In this document: positions 23,295-34,794 of the stretch, piece by piece
How positions within the stretch are numbered: position 1 is the first letter of the stretch
Layout of the letters: each line of letters starts with the position of its first letter
NCBI GenBank assembly: GCA_025531455.1
Contig: JAMYHL010000045.1
Span: forward strand, 248,001-312,000
Source: Apiotrichum sp. Y4204
Lineage: Eukaryota > Basidiomycota > Tremellomycetes > Trichosporonales > Trichosporonaceae
Length of the DNA: 64,000 bases
Reading direction: 5' to 3'
Notes under the pieces: model-generated
Told to the model about the DNA's origin: nothing
What the model saw: the letters and a program-made list of their open reading frames with translations, nothing else
The model's database searches: none
Translations under genes and position numbers: made by a program

Positions 23295-24479
23295 ATGACT
23301 GCCGACGCTCGTTCCGAGGCCCGTGTCTCCAACTACACCAAGTTCTGGCAAAAGGACTCTGCCAAGGACGGCGAGGCCGACAAGTCGAACCGTCTCGACC
23401 AGTACACCGACCTCGTCAACGGCTACTATGACGGTGCCACCGAGCTGTACGAGTACGGATGGGGTGAGTTTTGAGAGTGCCGCAGCTGAAACTCGTTTTA
23501 CTGACATTTGCAGGCCAGTCGTTCCACTTCTGCCGTTTCTACAAGGGTGAGGCGTTCCTCCAGGCGCTGGCTCGCCACGAGCACTACCTCGCCTCCATGA
23601 TCGGCCTTAGGCCCGGTATGCGCGTGCTCGACGTTGGCTGCGGTGTTGGTGGCCCCGCCCGCGAGATTGCCCGTTTCGCCGACTGCGACATTGTCGGCGT
23701 CAACAACAACGAGTTCCAGGTCCTCCGTGCCCGCCAGAAGACTGCCCGTGCCGGTCTCTCTGACAAGGTGTCGTTTGTCAAGGGCAACTTTATGGCCCTC
23801 AAGGAGCAGTTTGGCGAGAACAGCTTTGACGCCGTCTACGCCATCGAGGCTACCTGCCACGCGCCGACCTTCGAGGGCGTCTACGGCGAGGTCTTCAAGG
23901 TCCTCAAGCCGGGAGGTGTCGTGAGTAGCTACAGTTTATTTATTCGTTTTGTGTTCAGGAGCTGACTGCTCAGTTCGGTGTGTACGAGTGGTGCATGACC
24001 GACGCATGGGACCCGTCCAACCCCCACCACAAGAACGTTGCCCACGGTATCGAGGTCGGTGACGGTATCGCCGAGATGCGCACTCTCCACGACGCCCGCA
24101 AGGCCCTCAAGGCTGTTGGCTTTGAGATCCTCAACGAGGAGGACCTCGCTGCCCGTGACGACGAGGTTCCGTGGTACTACCCTCTCGAGGGTGACGTCCG
24201 CAAGGCCCAGACTCTTTGGGACGGTGAGTGTTATTGTGGCTTTTCTGTCTATCCAAATACTGATCATTAATAGTCCTTACCGTCTTCCGCATGACGACCA
24301 TGGGCAAGTTCATTACCCAGAACAGCGTTTGGGCCCTCGAGAAGGTCGGCTTTGTCCCCAAGGGCACGTACGATGTCGGAGAGTCCCTCAAGACTGCCGC
24401 CGACGCCCTTGTTGCTGGTGGCCGTGAGAAGCTCTTCACTCCCATGGCTCTCTGGGTTGTCCGCAAGCCCCTCAACTAG
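23295..24479 (+). CDS. ERG6: Sterol 24-C-methyltransferase
   Basis: Methylates C-24 of zymosterol-type sterols in ergosterol synthesis, at ER or lipid droplets, using S-adenosylmethionine. Exons 23295-23463, 23514-23920, 23974-24223 and 24274-24479 give 343 aa. The sterol-binding region [18 protein letters not shown] spans intron 1. The SAM motif is [17 protein letters not shown] (from residue 95). [16 protein letters not shown] and the ERG6-typical [10 protein letters not shown] with PWYYPLEGD follow. The C-terminal domain ends ALWVVRKPL. Codon use is strongly biased toward C-ending codons, suggesting high expression. It is convergent with the uL13m gene, 144 nt away. Confidence 0.98.
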
Positions 24480-24623
24480 ACTAGATATTGTTGTCCTATT
24501 TGATTGATCCATGCCACGTCTACTATGAACAAAAGAGAGGCCAGGGCACAGGCTGCTGTGACTATGAGTGCATGAGTTGTCGTACAAGGGTATGTATGCT
24601 GAGGGGTGTGGGGGGCAGAGAAT

Positions 24624-25232
24624 CTACTCCTTCGCCGCGGCCGCCGCGCCAACCTTGGCAGCTGCTTCGTCGCGCCAGGTCTTGATAGTGTTGTTTTGGT
24701 AGACTTCGGGGGCTGCTCCGGGGAAAATCTTGAGACGCGCAAGTCGACGATCGCGGAACGTGTTCTTCGGCAGCATGCCCGAGACTGCCCGGCGGATGAT
24801 CTGGCATTAGCTGTATCCCATTCCGTGGGCTCAGCTGCGACCTACCTCCTCTGGCCTGCGCTCCCGCATGCGCGTGATCGGCACCTCCTTGAGGCCGCCA
24901 ATGAACCCCGAGTGGTGGCGGTAGATCTTGTCGACCGACTTGTTTCCCGTCAGGCGGATCTGGAGCGCGTCCGACACGACAACATAGTCTCCGGCATCAA
25001 CTGCACGTCAGCCTCCATGAACACCTTTTCTCACGCACCGGCCGGGTCGTATGTCGGCTTGTGCTTGCCCATCAGGACCCAAGCGATGCGGCTCGCGAGG
25101 TTTCCGAGCACGCGGTCCTGTGCCGACGTGTGGTGCCACACCCGGGTGAGCGCGAGCGCGGTCTGTACTGTCAGTCCCGCCGTTCCGTTTCCCTGGTCGC
25201 GGTCGGCGTACCTTTCCTTTTGTTGCAGACAT
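24624..25232 (-). CDS. MRPL23: Mitochondrial ribosomal protein uL13m
   Basis: Large-subunit mitoribosomal protein of the L13 family. Exons 25232-25212, 25162-25039, 25000-24846 and 24800-24624 give 158 aa. Family motifs are in order: RVWHHTSAQDRVLGNLAS, then GKHKPTYDPAG, then DAGDYVVVSDALQIRLTG, YRHHSGFIGGLKE, and the RRAVSGMLPKNTFRDRRLARL signature. The C-terminus is a short Ala-rich extension. The first coding exon is 21 nt (MSATKGK). It is divergent from SMD2 over 314 nt, a likely shared promoter for two well-expressed genes. Confidence 0.94.
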
Positions 25233-25546
25233 GGTGCGTGGGCGACAACAACAAAGCGTCGAGGTGGTGGATATCGAGGTCGGATGAGGTACGAGGTGTG
25301 CGGCTTGGTTGAAAAGTCCGAGCGAGATAGCAGCCAGGGCAGCGAAGTCGCGGGCGCCACACTCGAAAAATGCCGGAACTCCGCCACCGTAGCTGGCTGT
25401 CCCCCGCCATGTGTGCATTTCATCACTTGTCACTTTGCAACTGGCGCTGCTCATGCATTGTGCTCGTCGATCGTCAACATTACTTCGACATCCATCCGGC
25501 CCGCGAGCTCAGCAACCGCGTGTAACATCAACAACAAAACTCAACC
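25233..25546. promoter_or_regulatory. Bidirectional promoter, uL13m / SMD2
   Basis: 314 nt between divergent ATGs, with AC/AAC-rich leader just upstream of SMD2. No TATA box is obvious. Confidence 0.6.
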
Positions 25547-26285
25547 ATGAGGTGAGCTGCTCCGACTCACTCCAGCTGACAGGCAGTCAATACGCGTCGG
25601 TCCCCAAGTCGGAGCTGGACGAGTCGCAGATCCGCGAGCTCGAGGAGTGGGAGATTTCGCAGGGCCCGCTATCCGTGCTCCAGCAGGCGGTCCGTAACAA
25701 CAGCCAGGTGCTCATCTCGTTGCGGAACAACAAGAAGCTGCTGGGCCGCGTCAAGGCGTTTGACCGCCATGCCAACATGGTCCTTGAGAACGTCAAGGAG
25801 GTGCGTCACGCGTTGCGGGAATGTTTGTTGTTATCAAGTTGCTGATGGCAGATGTGGGTCGAGACGCCCAAGGGGAAGAACTCGAAGCCGGTAAACAAGG
25901 ACCGGTTCATCTCGTGAGTATGCGGAACAGTGCGCGCGTTTGGATGGAACGGGGTTGTGCAGCGGAGTTGGGGAGGGAGGAAGAATGGAGGCATGTCGTG
26001 GGAGCGCTCCTTCTTCGCCGGTCTGCGTTGATCAATCCGACCTCCGAACTTGTTGGGGGCGCAAAGTTGGAGAAGACCGACGCGTTGGCAGCGGAACTGC
26101 TTTACAGGTGGCTGCCACACGGCATGACTCGGCGACGCGCACTGGCCCATCCATTCTCTTCTCAGACTAACATTCGCAGGAAGATGTTCCTCCGCGGAGA
26201 TTCGGTGATCCTTGGTAAGTGGAGGAGAATATCAACTCCCATTCACACATACTAACCCCCCGCAGTCCTCCGTAACGCCGCGTAA
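25547..26285 (+). CDS. SMD2: Spliceosomal Sm protein D2
   Basis: Core Sm-ring protein of the spliceosomal snRNPs. Exons 25547-25551, 25587-25800, 25852-25913, 26180-26214 and 26266-26285 give 111 aa. The first coding exon is only five bases (ATG AG). The acceptor at 25586 is preferred over the AG at 25582, because only the former restores [13 protein letters not shown]. Sm1 motif: [22 protein letters not shown] with [10 protein letters not shown]. Sm2 motif: [21 protein letters not shown] lies between them as in other SmD2. The third intron (25914-26179, 266 nt) is several times longer than its neighbours. Confidence 0.96.
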
Positions 26286-26457
26286 CTATAGATATGGCCT
26301 TGGTGTGAGAAGGCAGCCGATTAGCGACCCGATACCCAGACTCTTTTGGTCCGTGACATGCATGTCCACTGTAACGATGATATACAGAACGCAGAGGTGC
26401 CATGAAACTAATACTACTACATGTGAACAAATTATCTGTGGATGTGGGGGAGTTTGT

Positions 26458-26973
26458 CTATGCGAGGACGCCGTCGCCCTTTGGCGAGTGGCCAAACTCG
26501 ACAACGGCGTTGACGGCCTTCATGTCGAGGTTCTTGCCGAGGCCGATGGTCGTAAGCGCGCGCACGCTCAGGTCGTCCTTGACCGTGCCGATGAACTCGA
26601 CAAACGTGTCCTCAATATGCATGTCCTGGATGGTTAGCTGCATGCGCAGACATTAACTGACTCGAGGCATGTGGACGGAAACCTGGGCGTCAGTAAGTGC
26701 AGGTGCGTTACATACTCCGGGCACCTACCTCCTGCCCATCACTCGACTCGACGCTCGCAACGTCGTTGTTGATGCGGATGACCTTGGCGGTCAGACGGAC
26801 CGTCTGACCCTTGTGTGCGCTGAGGTATTTGGCATTGACGCGGGCTGGGGTCAGCGAGGGGAAGGAAGGGGACAAGTCATGGGCAGTGAAGCAAGTGGCC
26901 TAGGGCAAAGATGTACGCGGGTACGTCAACATCTTTGGCAGCGACACTTACGCTCAGGACCGAGGCGGGACAT
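26458..26973 (-). CDS. RFA3: Replication protein A 14-kDa-like subunit
   Basis: Small OB-fold subunit of the single-strand-binding RPA trimer. Exons 26973-26952, 26844-26729, 26682-26662 and 26625-26458 give 108 aa. The protein reads PRVNAKYLSAHKGQTVRL, TAKVIRINNDVASVESSDGQ, VSVHMPR, DMHIEDTFVEFIGTV, then GKNLDMKAVNAVVEF, matching the RPA3 OB fold in order and length. The 21-nt third exon is inferred. It sits between a 46-nt intron and a 36-nt intron with a GTCAGT donor and a good GCTAAC branch site. Skipping it would give a slightly shorter strand. It is convergent with SMD2 and divergent from the LYAR-type gene. Confidence 0.85.
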
Positions 26974-27380
26974 TGTGCAATTAGTGGAGAATGGAAAGAG
27001 ATAAGAATGGAGAAGCGAGGAAGTGGGATGTTGATTTGTGGTTGACGGTGTTGCTGATGTTGCTGATGTTACTCAACACGCGTCCTCACGCGTCCAAGAT
27101 CACACGCGTTTACGGTGACAGGTTGAGGAGCGATCAATATAATGATAATAGCCCAGTCAGCTCACATTTATATAGCATTTTGATGCCGCTAATACTAAAC
27201 TCAGGCCATTGCCACCGTCATTTAGCCTCCACTCGACCAGGAATCACAGAGTCACGTGATATGAAAAGTTGGAGCTGGGCAACAAGCAGCTTTCCAGTTC
27301 CCCGGTCGGGGTGGGGATACAGAAATCTCGGGCTCTCGACCTCGACGTTGTTATCGCTCTCACCAGCATCCCCAGTCAAG
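26974..27380. promoter_or_regulatory. Bidirectional promoter, RFA3 / LYAR-type gene
   Basis: 407 nt between divergent starts. It contains ACACGCGT and related ACGCG repeats around 27075-27115 (CAACACGCGT, then CACACGCGTT). These match the MluI cell-cycle box core ACGCGT bound by MBF in yeasts, a fitting signal for a replication gene. The regulatory role is inference. Confidence 0.5.
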
Positions 27381-28503
27381 ATGGTCTCCTTCCAGTGAGT
27401 CGAACCTGCCGTCCCGGTATCGATACCGGGAGCGCACGCTCCGAAAGAAACGCCAATTCTAACCCCAGGTGCGATGGATGCGCCGACACCGTCAAGAAGC
27501 CGCAGCTCGACAAGCATCGGCAGCGCTGCTGGGCGCCGTTCACCTGTCTTGGTGCGTTTGATCTGTGCAGCCAAAAACAACCGAGTACTCATTCAACTAA
27601 CACCGCGCAGACTGCTCCACGACGTTCCACAACCAGGACTACAAGACGCACACGTCGTGTATCTCCGAGGCGGAAAAGTACCAGGGTTCGCTGTATCGCG
27701 GCCCGCGCAAGGGACAGCAGACGCCGAGCGGGAAGGCGACACCGGCGACGTCTGCCGCCGCGTCCCGAGCAGCTACGCCGGTCGACTCGCCCGCGCCGTC
27801 CGAAGGCGCGGGGATGGGCATCCACCCCTCGCGGTTAAACCAGGTGCAGGCGGGCGAGGCGCGTGGCGGGGCGAGCGGCGGCTTTGCGCGTGGTGGAGGA
27901 TTCGCGGCGCGTGGCGGGCGGGGCGGGTTCGGCAGCCGCGGAGGATTCGGCGCACCCCAGAGGTTTGGTGGGCCCAACCGCAAGAGCGTCACTGGCGAGA
28001 ACCGGACGGCGCCCGAATCGGGCATGCGGACGTGGGGATCGGCGCCGGTGTCTGAGGTCGGAACGCCGGCGGAGCAGAGCCCCGCTCCCGCTGCGGCGCC
28101 TCAGGCGAGTGCTCCGGCGAGTGTCTCGGCGAGTGTGGATGGCGAGGGGAAGAAGAAGAAAAAGCGCAAGGGCGACAAGGGCGGTACAGGATCGAAGGCC
28201 AACTCGCGGATCAACAACGAGACGGCCGAGGCGGCATCCGAGGAGCCGCCTGCAAAGAAGCGCAAGCGCGACGAGGAGAAGGCTGCCGACGTCGATGCGA
28301 GCCAACCGCCTTCGGACAAGACTTTGAAACGTATCCGGAAACACATGTCCAAGCTGGAAGATAAGGTGGAGAAGGGCATCCCTCTTGCCGAGTGGCTGAA
28401 GAAGGTCAGCCAGGGCAAAGATAAGGAGGTTGACCAGGGTGATGTGCTGCGTGGCGTCCAGGTAGTCTTCAAGGAGGGCCGTTGGCAGCTTGCTGTAGAG
28501 TAG
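27381..28503 (+). CDS. LYAR-type C2HC zinc-finger nucleolar protein
   Basis: Exons 27381-27394 (14 nt), 27469-27551 and 27611-28503 give 329 aa. The N-terminal LYAR finger is spliced together as MVSFQCDGCADTVKKPQLDK, then HRQRCWAPFTCLDCSTTFHN, then the HTSCISEAEKYQGSLYRGPR signature. A Gly/Arg-rich RGG segment (about 27850-27960) follows. Then come lysine-rich nuclear signals (KKKKKRKGDKGG, PPAKKRKRDEE) and a conserved C-terminal helix-rich LYAR tail (SDKTLKRIRKHMSKLEDK, then EWLKKVSQGKDKEVDQGDVL). LYAR proteins act in the nucleolus and ribosome biogenesis. The stop lies 31 nt from the SSK1 stop on the other strand. Confidence 0.9.
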
Positions 28504-28534
28504 ACATGCATGTTGAGTTCCTAGAGAGATACAA

Positions 28535-31500
28535 CTACTTGGTGGGGAGAGTGGGAAGTGGCTTCTCCTCCTTCTTGGCATTGCGCCACTTCTGGTTCTC
28601 GATACGTAAATGGCTGGCCACTCGCTGAGCAGCAGCCGCTGGACCAGTCTGAAAGCCTCGTCTTGTCTCCGCTGCATCAACCGAGTCTGATCCCTTCCAC
28701 CGTCGCCAACCTTCGAAATCGATGAGAGCCTAGAGGAGTCAGCTGTTGTCTGCACAGATTCCACCCACCTGCATGCAGCCCCATTCCACCGTCTTCTTCT
28801 CCAGCCACTTGAGAGACACCGGCTTCGTTAGGAAGTCGTTACAGCCCGCCGCCAAGGCATTAACACGATCGGTTTGCAATGACGACGCAGTCAACGCCAC
28901 GATAATGACCGATGAACGGAATGGTGACGAAGCGGGTACTTCGATTGGTCGTTGATGGTCGCCGAGAGGGGTGCTCGGGAAGACACCGATGTTGTTGTTC
29001 TTCTCCAGCAGGCGAATTTCCTTGGTAGCCTCGATACCATCCATGACCGGCAGCTGGATATCCATCTGACATTAGCTTGAGCACCCAACGTAAACTCACC
29101 AAGATCAAGTGGAAACCGCCTGTCCGCCACTTCTCCACCGCCTCCAGTCCGTCCTTTGCGGTTTCGTGTCGAATCTTCTTTTTGCGGAAGAACATGCTAA
29201 GAATGTTCTGGTTGATGGGGTTGTCTGGTGTCAGTTTCAGTGCCAGCTTTCACTGCTCTTACCCTCAACAATCAGGACATTGATAGGCGGCACAACCACG
29301 TCGGCCTTGGCTGGGGGACGGGGCACCACCTGATTCTCCGCTATGTCAGGCAACTGTTTATCCCTCCGATCGTCAGACTGGCGAGTCACTGTTGAAGAGC
29401 GATCGCGACCGTGCGCCACGATAGGTTTGGCGTCCGGTGCAATGGGAAGTGTCTTTCGCCGGCCGAAGGAGGGCAGAGGCGGCGGCGGGGGAAGTTCCTT
29501 TTCTTCGGAGATAATCGAGTCTTCGGTTGTGTTCGAAATAGTGGAGGTCCGGCGACTGCTGTGGAGAGAATCGGTGGGTGATGTAACCATTGGCGAGAGC
29601 TCCTTCTCTGAAGAAGTCCGCCGGCTGTTGGGCTTGCGATTAGACGGTTGGGAGAAAGAGATGGAACGATGGCTCCCCGGTGGTTCGAAATAAACACCAA
29701 GGGGACGACCATCAGGACTCTTAAGCACGACGCCAGCCGCACTAGAAGTCGACTTTCCGTGGGAGGAACGGGTAAAATACTCTGAAGCTGGAGTATCCAC
29801 GCTTGGCGTGGAAGAAGACAGTCGAGGAGTGTCACGGGAATGCGAAGAAGGCGGGAACTCATTAAGCGGCGAACGAGCGATCTGAGGTGTTCCTTCCGCC
29901 TGCAGATCGACAGAGTCGAAGAACCCTTCTTGAGGTGTGCCTGTGGGAGTATGATTCCCGGACGAAATCTGGGGAGATCTGGGACTGATGGAAATGGATG
30001 AGAATGCTGAGTCGACGAGTGGCTGCCGGACTGCAGTGAACAATGCTGTGACGAATCGGCGGGGGCCCACGGGCTTTGGCACAACCAGCGCGTCTATTTG
30101 ATAGGAGATGCCGAGACCCGTAACCACCTCTCTCGCCTGTTGATATTTGTCCAGACTAGTCAGGTAGATAAGGCTCGTGGACGGCACCGGTGGGCGGATA
30201 TGGGACGTTGACTTGGAGCTGCGGAATAGTCCCGGTCGTTTCAAAGGTCGGCGGAGGCTCAATGAATCAGGCTTCAATCGAGCCAACTCCCGACGAAGGG
30301 CGGAGATATCATCATCGATGATCAAAAATCTCGAGGCAGGTGGAGGTTCTATAGTGGATCCGTCTAGGGCCACGACTTCGAGACCAAAGCTTGTTAGGTA
30401 GTTCGTTAACTGTCGTGCGAATATACTGGCATTATTGGCGTAAAGGGCCACTTTTCGATCGCGCAGAGTTTCCATAAAGTCTGCAAGGTCGCTTGCGGAA
30501 GGAAGAGGTGGAACAGAAGGCGTTGATCTTGTCTCCTCATCCTCGGGAAAGCGTGGGGCCTCCGGCCGTCCCCGTGGGAGCATGAGAGATAACTCGTACG
30601 CGTCGCGGGGATTGCTGAAGCCGGGGGATGATGGAACGACGTCGGTGCGGATCCATGCGTTCACTTGCCGCATTAACCTGCTACACAGAGGTGTATCCAG
30701 TTTGGCCGCAGCAGTTTGTCTCGGTTCTGTGAGTTGAGTGAATGGGTTCAAGACCTCTGCCCTCGGAGTCGCCGCGTTAAGATCGAGTCCTTGCGAAATA
30801 TGGTGAATGATCTCAAAGACACAGAGTACGTCGGCGCCTGGCGACATGAGTGCCGAAGAATTGAGATCATCCGACATGGTAGACATTCGACGGGGCGATT
30901 GCGGTGTGGCATGGAATCCCAGTTCGATAGTATCGCCTTTGCTCGCGACGGTGAGAATTTGTCGTACAACCTGACATGTTAACCCGGCTACGAGTGTTGT
31001 GGCTCTTACGTGGTAAAGAAGATATCCAATTCCCTCTCGGTCGCCCAGCACCTTGACACTTCGTATGGACACATCTCCTTGAAGCAGGATGAGGTCGACG
31101 TCAGCTTGAATCAACTCAGGTCCAAGCTGGTCAGCGACATTCTGCACCAAGTCTTCAAGGTCAATCTCCCGAACAACTCGAACCCCGCCAGGTGTGCCTT
31201 CGCATATGGGAACGAGGTTGGCCGACAGATAATTGAGACCTCGCATGGTGGAAAGCAGAGCAGCGAGGGTCGTAGCTGGCACGGGGACCGCACAACCAGT
31301 ATACTGTTCGTTCGCATTGTCGACAACATGACTGGGAGCGACTTGAAGCACGGTCTGAATTGCGTTTTGAAGAGCGTCCGCCAATTCTATCGAGACGGAA
31401 TGATATGGATCAAAGGATCCGCTACGCTGAGGCTGGGGGTGATGGAGTAATGTTCCCGGATCGGAGTAGAAGAGACTGTCCAAAGACCCCTGCGTGGACG

Positions 31501-32054
31501 GCTGTGCGCTGAGAGGTAGACTTGTGGGCAGCACCGCAAGAGGGACTGCTGGAACTGTTGGAACCGAGGGAAGCGTCTTCGCGTCGTAGTCATCCCCAGA
31601 CGAACTCTCACTCGAACGGTGCGCGAATGGATCATCCGAGAATAACTGAGTCGTGTCAAATGGGTCGCACATGGGTCGTGCATTGGCCGTCAACGATGGC
31701 CACGCAAATGCAGGATTCGACCACGACGACGTCGAGGTTGCAGAAAGCTGTTGATGAGTAAAGAACCAAAGGCCAAACGGAGCGAGAACCACGTTGGAAG
31801 CTCGTACTTGCACTCACGGGCGCTGGGGATTCAGAATGGGTCAGATTACTTCCATCTGAACCATGTCGGCCGGCATGCGATACTGGAAGATCCAGCTCGG
31901 GTCCTAGAAAGGTCGCCACTGACTTGTCCTTTGGGGAGATTTCGACAGGCAAATCCATTGGGGACACAGTCGATGGCCAGGGCGTACTTGAGCTGCTGGG
32001 TGACCGGCCTGGAACCTCACACTCCGTAGCCCGAATCGGCGGGGAGTAAGGCAT
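28535..32054 (-). CDS. SSK1: Response regulator Ssk1 (HOG pathway)
   Basis: Phosphorelay output protein that activates the MAPKKK of the Hog1 cascade. Exons 32054-31818, 31747-31010, 30970-29263, 29224-29100, 29065-28769 and 28729-28535 give 1099 aa. The C-terminal receiver has VLIVEDNPINQNIL (Asp895), phospho-acceptor Asp938 in MDIQLPVMDG, and Lys1017 in FLTKPVS. An insertion before SSVIIVALTA is typical of Ssk1. Upstream, residues about 272-458 look like a decayed histidine-kinase ATPase domain. Residues about 497-640 look like a second, degenerate receiver ending VVPKPVGPRRFVTALF. A Ser/Pro-rich linker joins this to the true receiver. An in-frame TGA directly precedes the ATG. The 39-nt intron 30971-31009 is stop-free and 3n. 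Confidence 0.93.
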
Positions 32055-33425
32055 TCAGCCGTCGTGACGCTCGAGCGGCGCGGGCAGACGCCGAATACAG
32101 AGATGCTTCGATGGTCTGGCCTTGAGTTTGCAAGCCGAAGGGCGAAAAAGTTAACGACGATGTCGGAAAGGGGATAGGACAGATAGTTAAGAAGTCAAGT
32201 GTGGATGGAAGGCCGGTTCACACACGATGAAACTACACCAAGTCGCGCGATATTTCTCGCAGAGCTAGATGCTGGCGGCAGCTGATAGTGGTGGCGATGA
32301 TAGTGAGTGTGTGGTGGTTGTGGTAGTGATGATGCTGATGACGACGATGGTGGAACTAGTCTAGAGTAGCAGTCGTTGTGGTGGGTGGTCGATGGTGGGT
32401 GACAGCGGCCGCGGCCAAGGTAAAGTGAGCTAGTGAGTTGAGTGAGTGAGTTGAGTGTGTATGCAAAAGGGAAGCGTGGGTGATTTTGCGGGTGCAAGTT
32501 TCGGAGAAAAGTGACTCTAATACATAAGCGGTCGAGGGTATTAAGTAATGACCAGAGCAATGATAATCCCAAGACAATTCATTACATTTCTTCCGGGTCC
32601 CTGAAACTGCCTGAAATCTGCGGCGTTCTGGCCGTTCTCCAGAGCTTGGATGTGCCAGGGTTCAAGCCCACTCATGATTCAAGGATAATGATTCATGACG
32701 ATGACCTATGCCCTCATGGCCATCCGACCTACGCAGCATCTACGCGGTCCAGTGCATGCATGATTAATATATTCACTGTTGCAATGAACCTGTACGAGCC
32801 GCTCAAACAGTTCTACTGTATGCGTGCATCGCACGTGACGTGACTAGCTGAACAGTACGAACAGTAGATTAGCAAGTGTTCCAGCACCGTGAAGCGCATG
32901 AGCCGCGAGGGGCGCGACGCACGAGCTCACGAGGCGCCAGTACACGAGGCAAGACCGGTAAGGTCGGCAAGGCTGGTCCACATGTGGGCGACGGACATAC
33001 AGCAGGCCAGTGTAAGTACGGTCTGCGGCCGGCAAGGATCGAAAGATCCGTACGACAAAGTCAGACCTGTGAGGTTATCGAAGGCGCCTTTGGGTCTCTG
33101 GACATCCATTTCTGGCGACCTGAGGGGAAGCAACAACCACCTACGTGGTCTGAGCTTCTTGCATTTAGTCTTTTGGAGATAGTCTGCACAGCATACCCCG
33201 AGGCGCTTGGAGCGTCACGCTCACCGCAGTTCTTGGTAACCACTCACACTTCGTGTTGTTAAATATGAGTTTGGGGTCGATAATTTCATCCAGTTGCTAC
33301 ACGTTTGCAACTGCCCAAACTGGCCATACTGATGACATCCATAATACAAAGGACGCTGGTCGATGCTCCCAGACATCCTGATACTGCAGAGCACTCTCCT
33401 GCGGAAGGCTCGCGGTTGGGAACCC
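32055..33425. promoter_or_regulatory. SSK1 upstream region and MAPK 3' flank
   Basis: 1.4 kb with no supported gene. Near the SSK1 start the minus strand is rich in CCAC/CACTCA repeats. A T-loop-like GGTTCAAGCCC near 32659 is not part of a tRNA. Confidence 0.6.

Positions 33426-34794
<1,369 letters not shown>

Noticed and set aside
23498..23860. Minus-strand frame over ERG6
   Set aside because: Shadow of ERG6 caused by its strong C-ending codon bias.
25582..25587. Acceptor at 25582 for SMD2 intron 1
   Set aside because: It shifts the frame; only the AG at 25586 yields the Sm protein.
32640..32710. tRNA-like GGTTCAAGCCC segment
   Set aside because: No matching A box, acceptor stem or anticodon arm can be drawn around it.
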